64,000 nt of DNA from Sedimentisphaerales bacterium (GTDB lineage Bacteria > Planctomycetota > Phycisphaerae > Sedimentisphaerales > UBA12454), in NCBI GenBank assembly GCA_016930635.1, contig JAFGGI010000010.1, forward strand, positions 1 to 64,000. The letters run 5' to 3'. Shown here in pieces: positions 15,963 to 23,624 of this stretch. The notes under the pieces are model-generated. The model was not told the DNA's origin. It did no database searches and saw only the letters and a list, made by a program, of their open reading frames with translations. The translations under genes and the position numbers were made by a program. Positions within the stretch are counted from its first letter, which is position 1, and each line of letters opens with the position of its first letter.

Positions 15963-17339
15963 ATGGACCCAAAAATTTTCAAGGCATACGATATTCGGGG
16001 TATTTATCCGGACCAATTGGATGAAGATGCAGCGTGGAAAATAGGCAATGCAACGGCAAGTTTTCTGCGTTCTTTATTGCGCGGCTATGAACGCGGCCAG
16101 GCTAATTATCAAAGCTTATGTGTCGGATATGATATGCGGACACACAGCAAGAGCCTGGCCAAGGCGCTTATTAACGGTATGAACTCCACCGGCGCAAACG
16201 TTATCGATATCGGTCTGATAGATACACCTCAGATGTATTTTGCAATAAACCACCTGGGCACCTGCGGCGGGGTGCAGGTAACAGCTTCACACAATCCTGC
16301 TGAATACAACGGTTTTAAAATATCAGGCCTGGAGGCAAAACCGGTAGGGCAGGACACGGGTCTGAAAGAAATAAAACATATTGCCTCTGCGCTTCTTCAT
16401 ACGAGGGGTGTTATCAACGGCGGTGTTGAAAAATATGATCTTACTGAAGCCTATAAGGAACATGTATTAAAATTCCTTGATTCGAAAATAAAGCCTTTGA
16501 AGATAGTTGTTGACGCTTCCAACGGGATGGCAGGCAGGTCAGTGCCTGCGATTTTCGATAATATCGGTGTTGAACTTATAAAATTAAATTTCTCACATGA
16601 AGGTAAATTCAAACATGACCCTAATCCGCTGGTAGAGAGCAATCTTAAACAGCTTAAGGATTCGGTGAAAAAAGAAAAAGCTGATGTCGGTATCTGTTTC
16701 GACGGCGATGCTGACAGGCTGATAATGGTCGATGAAAAAAGCAAGACTATAAGCTGTGACCTGCTGACCGCTCTTTTAGTGCCTTACTTTCTGGAAAAGA
16801 ATCCCAAGACAGCTATCGTTTATGACCTGCGGAGCAGCTGGATAGTTCGTGAAGAGATTTTAAAATATGGCGGCATACCAAGGCGTGAAAGGGTCGGCCA
16901 TGCTTATATGAAAAAGACACTGCGTACTGTTCATGCAGTCTTTGGCGGCGAGCTTTCGGGACATTTCTATTACCGAGACAACTTTTATGCAGATTCAGGG
17001 GTGATAACACTGGTGCATTTGATAAATGTGCTCAGCAGAAAGGATAAACCCATCAGCGAGCTTATAAAACCGCTGAGAAAATATCACGCAAGCGGGGAGA
17101 TAAACTTTGCAGTAGATGATAAAGAAGCAATGATGAAGGAGCTCAGCAAAAAATACAGCCAGGGCTCAACTGATGACCTGGACGGTATAACTATCCAGTT
17201 CAAGGACTGGTGGTTCAACTGCCGGCCGAGCAATACCGAACCTTTGCTGAGACTCAACGTAGAAGCAAAAACAAAGGAACTTCTTAAAACGCAGCTTAAA
17301 GAGATAGAAAGCATCCTTGGCAAACCGGTAGACCATTAA
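15963..17339 (+). CDS. Phosphomannomutase/phosphoglucomutase
   Basis: 'TASHNPAEYNGFKI', 'CFDGDADRLIMVDE', 'RPSNTEPLLRLNVEA'. Confidence 0.95.
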   Translation: MDPKIFKAYDIRGIYPDQLDEDAAWKIGNATASFLRSLLRGYERGQANYQSLCVGYDMRTHSKSLAKALINGMNSTGANVIDIGLIDTPQMYFAINHLGTCGGVQVTASHNPAEYNGFKISGLEAKPVGQDTGLKEIKHIASALLHTRGVINGGVEKYDLTEAYKEHVLKFLDSKIKPLKIVVDASNGMAGRSVPAIFDNIGVELIKLNFSHEGKFKHDPNPLVESNLKQLKDSVKKEKADVGICFDGDADRLIMVDEKSKTISCDLLTALLVPYFLEKNPKTAIVYDLRSSWIVREEILKYGGIPRRERVGHAYMKKTLRTVHAVFGGELSGHFYYRDNFYADSGVITLVHLINVLSRKDKPISELIKPLRKYHASGEINFAVDDKEAMMKELSKKYSQGSTDDLDGITIQFKDWWFNCRPSNTEPLLRLNVEAKTKELLKTQLKEIESILGKPVDH

Positions 17340-17371
17340 AATGAATATTTTTAATATTTTAGAAAAATTAC

Positions 17372-17400
17372 TTGAACTTTTGTCACAGATATGCGATAAT
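17372..17400 (+). promoter_or_regulatory. Sigma-70-like promoter
   Basis: TTGAAC (17372-17377), 17-bp spacer, GATAAT (17395-17400). Confidence 0.65.
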
Positions 17401-17406
17401 ATATAT

Positions 17407-17463
17407 ACATCCCTGACGGTTTACTGTCAGGTCCCAGCCTTCTTCGGAAGTCTGGGTTTTTTT
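17407..17463 (+). ncRNA. Candidate small two-hairpin RNA or leader attenuator
   Basis: CCTGAC/GTCAGG hairpin, then CCCAGcCTTC-ttcg-GAAGtCTGGG and T7. Confidence 0.55.
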
Positions 17464-17488
17464 ATGCCTTTAGTGGTAAGGAGACCTA

Positions 17489-18121
17489 ATGGCTCGTCTT
17501 TGTTTTTATATTGACGGATTTAATGTTTATCATGCCTTAAATGAAAAACGTGTGCAGGGAGAAGTTGGACAGTTCCCTTATGTCAAATACAAATGGCTTA
17601 ATTATCGTGCATTGGCTGAAAAATTTACCGGTCGAAAGGATGTGATTTCGGGAATTTTCTACTTTACGACATATGTGGATTGGAAACCGCAGGCAGTTAA
17701 TCGTCATAAAGAATATATAAAAGTTTTACGAAATGTTGATGTAGAAGTTATTCGTGGGCGTTTTATGAAGAAACAGGTACAGTGCCATTTATGTAAGAGA
17801 TATTATACTACTCATGAGGAAAAACAGACAGATATCAACATTGCTTTGAAATTACTTTGTGATGCTATAGATGATTTATACGATAAAGCCGTAATAATTT
17901 CTGCTGATAGTGATTTGTTACCGGCTATACATGCTATACGTAAGCATACACCAGCTAAACAGGTGGGAGTAATGTTGCCTATAGGCAGAACCAGTTTTGA
18001 GCTTAGGAAAGAATGTGATTTTCGCTTTAAAATGAGCAAAAAATTACTTGCAGAGACTCAATTTACAGATAAAGTAAAAGTTGGCAAAGATATTATTGAA
18101 AGACCTCCTGGGTGGATTTAA
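17489..18121 (+). CDS. NYN-domain (LabA/DUF88-like) putative RNase
   Basis: 'CFYIDGFNVYHAL', 'TDINIALKLLCDA', 'AVIISADSDLLPAI'. Confidence 0.88.
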   Translation: MARLCFYIDGFNVYHALNEKRVQGEVGQFPYVKYKWLNYRALAEKFTGRKDVISGIFYFTTYVDWKPQAVNRHKEYIKVLRNVDVEVIRGRFMKKQVQCHLCKRYYTTHEEKQTDINIALKLLCDAIDDLYDKAVIISADSDLLPAIHAIRKHTPAKQVGVMLPIGRTSFELRKECDFRFKMSKKLLAETQFTDKVKVGKDIIERPPGWI

Positions 18122-18164
18122 GTCGAAGAATTTTAATGGATGTTAAATAGTGAGGTTGGCAATT

Positions 18165-18992
18165 ATGAAAATTGATAACAAGAAATTATTTGTCACGGTT
18201 TTTTCTGTAATGTTCCTGTCGCTTTTCTGCGTCGGCTGTTCGGTCAATCCTGTAACGGGCGAAGAGCAGTTTTTGATTATAAGCCCTGAAACTGAAAAAG
18301 AGATGGGCAAAGAATATTCAAAAGAGGTTGAAAAAGAACTTGGCGAAAGTCTCCAGGATGTTCAGCTTCAAAATTATGTAGATTCAGTCGGCCAGAAAAT
18401 CGCCCGCGTATGTCATTCGCCCGAGATAGGATTTAGCTACAAGGCTATCGACCATAACTCGGTAAATGCCTTTGCTCTGCCGGGCGGTTATATTTATGTC
18501 ACTACCGGCATGCTAAAGGCGCTCAATAACGAATCACAGTTAGCGGCAATACTTGGCCATGAAACCGCTCACGTTACAGCCAGGCACATTGCCCAGCAGA
18601 TTACGATGGATTTTCTAATTGGCATCGGTATTAGTGTTGCCAGCTCCCATGCATCATCTTCAACAATGAGAGTTGCGGATATTGTCAGACAGCTTGAGGG
18701 TATGTCATTCAGCAGGAAACATGAAAGACAGGCTGATACGGTCGGCCTGGATTATCTGGTCAAGGCTGGCTATTCAGCTAACGGTATGGTAGAGACGATG
18801 GAGATATTGCAGAAGCAGAGTACCTATCGGCCTATAGAATTTTTCTCGACACATCCAAGCCCTGAAAACCGCATCGGGTATATAAGAGAAAGTATATATA
18901 ATAATGGGTATGGAACCAGCGGCAAAGTAGGCAGTTCAGAATATGCTGCCAATATAACCGAAAGACTCAAGATAATAAAGTCACGGCAATAA
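18165..18992 (+). CDS. M48-family metalloprotease lipoprotein
   Basis: Lipobox FCVGC; HETAHVTARH zinc motif. Confidence 0.93.
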   Translation: MKIDNKKLFVTVFSVMFLSLFCVGCSVNPVTGEEQFLIISPETEKEMGKEYSKEVEKELGESLQDVQLQNYVDSVGQKIARVCHSPEIGFSYKAIDHNSVNAFALPGGYIYVTTGMLKALNNESQLAAILGHETAHVTARHIAQQITMDFLIGIGISVASSHASSSTMRVADIVRQLEGMSFSRKHERQADTVGLDYLVKAGYSANGMVETMEILQKQSTYRPIEFFSTHPSPENRIGYIRESIYNNGYGTSGKVGSSEYAANITERLKIIKSRQ

Positions 18993-19878
18993 GGCTAATC
19001 CCTCCAATTGTGTGCAGGATAATTGTCGCTCTGCTCAACTCGTAGTAGCCTTTCTGTGCTAATTTTTCAGGATTTGCCTTTTTAAAACTAATGATTCCAA
19101 TTATTGGTATAAGAAAAATTGCTGATATTAATGCATAGACATTAATGACAAAATAAATAAACGTTAATACGCAGGGTATTAATAAAATTACTTTGTAAAG
19201 TATTGATGCTTTTTTTATGCCTAATATTACAACAAGTGTTCTTTTATTAACTGCTTTATCAGCTTCGAAATCAGGGAATTCATTTGCAAAGATCACGAGG
19301 AAAATTAAAACGGCTATGATAATTGCAGGCAGCAGGGGGGCAAGGTTGATTATTCCTGTCTGAATATAGTAGGCTCCGTAAACAGGTAAAATGCCGAAAA
19401 GAAAACCTATTGTTAATTCGCCTGCTGTTCGATAGCCCAGCTTCAAGGGCGGTGCAGTATAAAAAAATCCGCCGAGGATGCCAGTAAGACCAAGCAAAAG
19501 TACGAATAAACTTTGTGTCTTTATTAATATTAAAATTCCTAAAATGGCGCCGATTGCTAAAAGAGTTATAGAACCTGTCAGAACCTCTTTTGGGCTTAGC
19601 AGGTTTTCCTGGATAACTCTGCTGCCTCCGGAAAAAAGTGTTGTGTTGGTGTTGATCTTGTCGTTGCCTGAGATATGGTCGAAATAATCATTTGCGACAT
19701 TAGCGCCCAAATGGATAGATACGGTTGCTAAAAGAGCCAGAATAGCGAGGGCAAGGTCAAAGTTACCGGTATGTTTATATGCTATAGCTGTACCGATAAG
19801 CACAGGCAGTATGCTCGCGGTACAGAAGGGCGCACGCAGTTCCTTTAGCCAGGATGTAAATTTACGTCTTAAGTTCAT
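18967..19878 (-). CDS. UbiA-family prenyltransferase (MenA-like)
   Basis: 'GANVANDYFDHISGNDK' and 'NEFPDFEADKAVNKRTLVV' motifs; polytopic. Confidence 0.85.
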   Translation of the reverse strand: MNLRRKFTSWLKELRAPFCTASILPVLIGTAIAYKHTGNFDLALAILALLATVSIHLGANVANDYFDHISGNDKINTNTTLFSGGSRVIQENLLSPKEVLTGSITLLAIGAILGILILIKTQSLFVLLLGLTGILGGFFYTAPPLKLGYRTAGELTIGFLFGILPVYGAYYIQTGIINLAPLLPAIIIAVLIFLVIFANEFPDFEADKAVNKRTLVVILGIKKASILYKVILLIPCVLTFIYFVINVYALISAIFLIPIIGIISFKKANPEKLAQKGYYELSRATIILHTIGGISLIAVTLLS

Positions 19879-19987
19879 CGGTTGCGATGCTCGTTTCGTT
19901 TTATGTCTATCGGTTGCGTATTGAATAACGTTTTACATTTTAACGCAGCCCTGACGAGCTGTGCCGCCGCAACCGCTCAACGTTATT

Positions 19988-20443
19988 TCAGTTGTCTTTT
20001 AAGACTATATCATCGTATTCAAGCTCGAAACGGAGCTTGTGTTTTGCTTCCTGCTGAGCCAGTGATGTAAACAATTGCTGAGCTGTTGCATCATCAATAA
20101 GATAAGCAAGAGTAGTGTAAAGCTGAAAGGCCTTTTTCTCCTTCTTCATCGCAAGAGTGATAGCTGCCTGGTAGTCCATATCGCTGGTTGGCTCGACATC
20201 GACGGTATAGTCTGCGATTTTCAGATCTGCAATTTTTTCTTTACTTACGTTAAAGGTCCTGCCTTTTTTAATATCTTCAAGCTGTTTTCTATGGCCCTTT
20301 TCCTCATCAGCAAAATCCTTGAAGACCTTTTTCATTTCAGGATTGTCCATCTTGCCTGCCAGGTCAGTATAAAACTTTGCAGCTTCTATTTCGTTTTTAA
20401 TTGCAAAATCCAATACTTCGTCAGTAGTGTTAAATTTCAGCAT
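19988..20443 (-). CDS. Ferritin-like/rubrerythrin-type protein
   Basis: 'FAIKNEIEAAKFYTDLAGKM...ADEEKGHRKQLE' diiron motifs. Confidence 0.85.
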   Translation of the reverse strand: MLKFNTTDEVLDFAIKNEIEAAKFYTDLAGKMDNPEMKKVFKDFADEEKGHRKQLEDIKKGRTFNVSKEKIADLKIADYTVDVEPTSDMDYQAAITLAMKKEKKAFQLYTTLAYLIDDATAQQLFTSLAQQEAKHKLRFELEYDDIVLKDN

Positions 20444-20578
20444 TATTTAAAACTCCTTTAAAAAAATGATTTGCAAGTATTATAGAACAGTTGCCCGGCA
20501 ATTCAATCGATTAATCACCCCTGTTTTTGGCAAGCTGTAACCATATCAAGACAAACAGGTTATGGCGGCTGGCCGGTG

Positions 20579-21046
20579 TTATTCCACTTTTATCTTTTCA
20601 TATTCGAGTTCAAAGCGGAGCTTGTGTCTTGCTTCCTGCTGGGCTAAGTTGGTGTAGAGTTTTTTAGCTGTCGGATTTTCGACGAGACTGGCAAGAGCAG
20701 AGTAGAGCTGAAAGGCCTTTTTCTCTTTTTTCATCGCCAGTATAAGTGCGGCAGGGTAGTCTATATCATCTGACGGCTCAGAATCGACGGTTAGTTCTTT
20801 GAGTTTGAGTTTGGCGATTTTTTTGTCGTCGAGTTTAAGATTTTTGGCCTTCTTTATGTCTTCCAGTGACTTTTTGTGGTCCTGTTCCTCGTCGGCGAAT
20901 TCTTCAAAGACCTTTTTCATCTCAGGCTTGTCCATCTTTGCCGCCAGGTCTCGATAGAACTTGTAGGCCTTTATCTCGTTTTTAATCGCAAAATCCAGAA
21001 TTTCGTCAACAATATCTAAGGTATCCGTCATGATTTTACCTTTCAA
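20579..21046 (-). CDS. Ferritin-like/rubrerythrin-type protein (paralog)
   Basis: 'FAIKNEIKAYKFYRDLAAKM...ADEEQDHKKSLE'. Confidence 0.85.
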   Translation of the reverse strand: MKGKIMTDTLDIVDEILDFAIKNEIKAYKFYRDLAAKMDKPEMKKVFEEFADEEQDHKKSLEDIKKAKNLKLDDKKIAKLKLKELTVDSEPSDDIDYPAALILAMKKEKKAFQLYSALASLVENPTAKKLYTNLAQQEARHKLRFELEYEKIKVE

Positions 21047-21240
21047 TATAATCGTACCTTTGAAATTATAAAGGATTTTAGCCGTATAGCAATAGGGAAT
21101 ATTTAAACGCTGATTACGCTGATTTTATTGATTTTAGTTAACCACGAATGAATACAAATAATGTCATTCCCACGGTTGCTTGGCCACAGTGCCTAATTCG
21201 GCCTTTATTATCCGGTTAAAATCCGATTTTGCCAACTAAC

Positions 21241-21573
21241 TTACTGGTTAAATTCTTTTGAGTATTTCTTAGGTAAAGTCAATATATTAATCTCTTCGGT
21301 GTCAAGTTTGTCAACAAACTCTATGCCGGTATGAGATTCACCTTCATGCTCGATAATTCGGCATTCACGCTCTTTGAGATAATAAGAACTTTCATCTGCT
21401 TTTCTAAATAATGTCACATTTATAAGATTATCAGAATCTATCTTTATGTTGATACAAGCACCCAGGCGGTTTATATTTGTTATCTTTACCTCTTGAGCTG
21501 AACCACTCGAATCAATGTTGGCACTAATATCCCAACATGCTATACGTTTTTCTATTCTTTTATCCGTGCCCAT
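21241..21573 (-). CDS. PilZ-like domain protein
   Basis: 'KRIEKRIACWDISANI...VKITNINRLGACINI'. Confidence 0.6.
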   Translation of the reverse strand: MGTDKRIEKRIACWDISANIDSSGSAQEVKITNINRLGACINIKIDSDNLINVTLFRKADESSYYLKERECRIIEHEGESHTGIEFVDKLDTEEINILTLPKKYSKEFNQ

Positions 21574-22013
21574 AAAACAAACCTCCTTGTAATAGAATGA
21601 CGGCTGATTTATTCCTCATAAGGTGCAAACTCTCCTGAAGCTTCGAGCGTTTATTGTCCGGTTAAAACAAGCTTTTGTCAACTATCTAAATCAGTGTTAA
21701 TCCGAGAAATCCGTGGTTAAATATCGTATCTTTTTTGTCCTTTTTGGGTCGAAAACGCGCAAGAAAAAACTTGCGCGCTTTAAAAAAATGAAAAAATTTT
21801 TCTCCCTTTGTAATAAGCACTTAGAATTCCGGACAAAATTTTCTTTTGCACTTTTTTTAAAAAAGCGCGCAGGTTTTTCTCTATATATAGAGAGACATAT
21901 GTTTCTCAAAGGTTGCGTCAGTCGGTTGCGTTGGCGCGACTCGTTACGGTTATGTTGACCGTAAAACGACAAACGAAACAAGATGCGCAACCTAAAAACG
22001 AAAGACGATTTTT

Positions 22014-22262
22014 ATGGGATTTGATTTTACAGATTTTCAGACAGAGGCCCTTAGCCCTGATTTTGTCGATTGGCTCATCGATGAACAGTGGGTTGATATG
22101 CAGACTCATTTCTCCAGGCTGTGGGATTATTATCAAAATCCGATGTACTCAACTAAAGGTCTGTCGGCTGCGGATGCAAAGCTCAATGATTCTGCGCGGA
22201 TTTATTTGCAGGCTCAGGAAATGGGGCTGCCTGCAAGGATCACCGGCATAAAAAGGCCGTAG
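22014..22262 (+). CDS. Small protein of unknown function
   Basis: 82-aa ORF ending at a strong convergent terminator. Confidence 0.55.
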   Translation: MGFDFTDFQTEALSPDFVDWLIDEQWVDMQTHFSRLWDYYQNPMYSTKGLSAADAKLNDSARIYLQAQEMGLPARITGIKRP

Positions 22263-22281
22263 CAAATTACTACGGCCTTTT
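22251..22281. terminator. Bidirectional Rho-independent terminator
   Basis: AAAAGGCCGTAG-caaatta-CTACGGCCTTTT. Confidence 0.85.
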
Positions 22282-22292
22282 GGTTCATCTTT

Positions 22293-22967
22293 TTAAGCTG
22301 TTATTGTTGCACTAATAGTTTCTGACCATGGCCCTTTTTCGCCATTGCTCTTTACCCACCTAAGCATATAATGCGCGGTTTTTCCACCATCACTGCCTCC
22401 GTATTCTACAATGTACGGACTTGCTGTATCCATAGCAACAAAGCTAAGTTCATCAGCGCTGGCCGGCGGTGGATTGCCGGTTGGAGCAACCTTTACCCAT
22501 ATCTCACAGCCCATTATTCCTGCAGGTTTAGCCCGACTTGTCGGCGTTGCCTCATCGCTGAAGCGTATCTCATGACGCAGTCTTTGGCTGGTATCAACCG
22601 CACCTATCGGCCTCGTATCAATATCACCCGTTGACATAGTCCGAACGGTATCACGTATGGTAATTCCAAGCGCAGCACGTTCTGTATCATCAACACTGCT
22701 TGATGCCTGAAGCTGGTTTACTAACTGTCTTACCGCTTTCTCGAGTATATCACGACTATCATCTTTTGCCTGTCGTGCTGATTGAGCTGTGAGCTGGGCG
22801 GTAACATTAGCAGTTAATTTTGCATCAAAATCTGCCTGCCCACCCACTATCGGTAACATTTGAGAAGCTCCTATACCCAACTCTACCAGATGAGCGTTTG
22901 CATAAGTAACAAAGTTACCCACCCATGCTAAAAAATCGTTGTCACCTGCAGGAAGATAATCTGCCAT
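22293..22967 (-). CDS. Unknown protein, helical N-terminus plus possible Fn3/Ig-like C-terminus
   Basis: 'MADYLPAGDNDFLAWVGNFVTYANAHL...' ; C-terminal 'YMLRWVKSNGEKGPWSETISATITA' resembles an Fn3 strand pattern. Confidence 0.65.
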   Translation of the reverse strand: MADYLPAGDNDFLAWVGNFVTYANAHLVELGIGASQMLPIVGGQADFDAKLTANVTAQLTAQSARQAKDDSRDILEKAVRQLVNQLQASSSVDDTERAALGITIRDTVRTMSTGDIDTRPIGAVDTSQRLRHEIRFSDEATPTSRAKPAGIMGCEIWVKVAPTGNPPPASADELSFVAMDTASPYIVEYGGSDGGKTAHYMLRWVKSNGEKGPWSETISATITA

Positions 22968-23023
22968 TGTTCAATCCTTTCAAAAAAGTTGCAATTAGTT
23001 TTTAAACCTTTGTCGGTTTCTTA

Positions 23024-23222
23024 CTCCAGGGAGCAAGCCCTCTACTCCAAAGAGTTAGTCTCCTACTATAGGGAGTCCATCTCTTACTTCGAAGAGTATG
23101 TCACCTGCTCCAAGGAATTTGTATGCCACTCCAGGGAGTCTGTAGCTTACTCCGGGGAGTTTGTTCCTCACTCTGGGGAATCAGTCACTTATTCCGAGGA
23201 ATCGATCTCTCATTCCTGCCAA
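23024..23222. repeat. Tandem 21-bp repeat array, ~9.5 units, with quasi-palindromes
   Basis: Cores at 23024, 23045, 23066, 23087, 23108, 23129, 23150, 23171, 23192 (plus degenerate 23213): ctccagggag, ctccaaagag, ctatagggag, cttcgaagag, ctccaaggaa, ctccagggag, ctccggggag, ctctggggaa, ttccgaggaa. Confidence 0.92.
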
Positions 23223-23624
23223 ACTGCCGTTTTTAGGTCAAAAACAAAGGCTGTTTGACGTACAGCGCGCAAAGATTCCCTGTCCTTAATTTTGTTTTTG
23301 ATTGTTTTTTTGTCCATCCTCCGGAACTTCAGTATAGAGGATACAGTTTGTGGCTAAATTAAGACCACGTTTTAAAAAAAGGTTTTTTGAGCTGTGATTT
23401 TTGCCCTCTTGATTCGGCTTGTTGTATTTCCAAAGTTGCGTAGTCAAATCATCGTCTAAACGCAGTTTGAATCTTTAAAAAAAGATATATTTTTTTAAAT
23501 TTTCACCACAGAGCTCGCAGAGGACTTAGAGAATTATTTAAACTACTAAACGCTCCACGCTAAAAGGGGGGAGATTTTAACCACAAGTTAACGGATTTTA
23601 TTATATTTCCCTGAATACCAGGAG

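Noticed and set aside
23024-23222. CRISPR array
   Set aside because: Period 21 bp with no ~30-bp unique spacers, no conserved 24-37-bp repeat and no cas genes in the window; likewise for 2629-2774.
22989-23258. ORF encoding YSxExV heptad repeats
   Set aside because: Same artefact: any 21-bp array gives a 7-aa periodic frame. The palindromic arm changes argue for nucleic-acid-level function.
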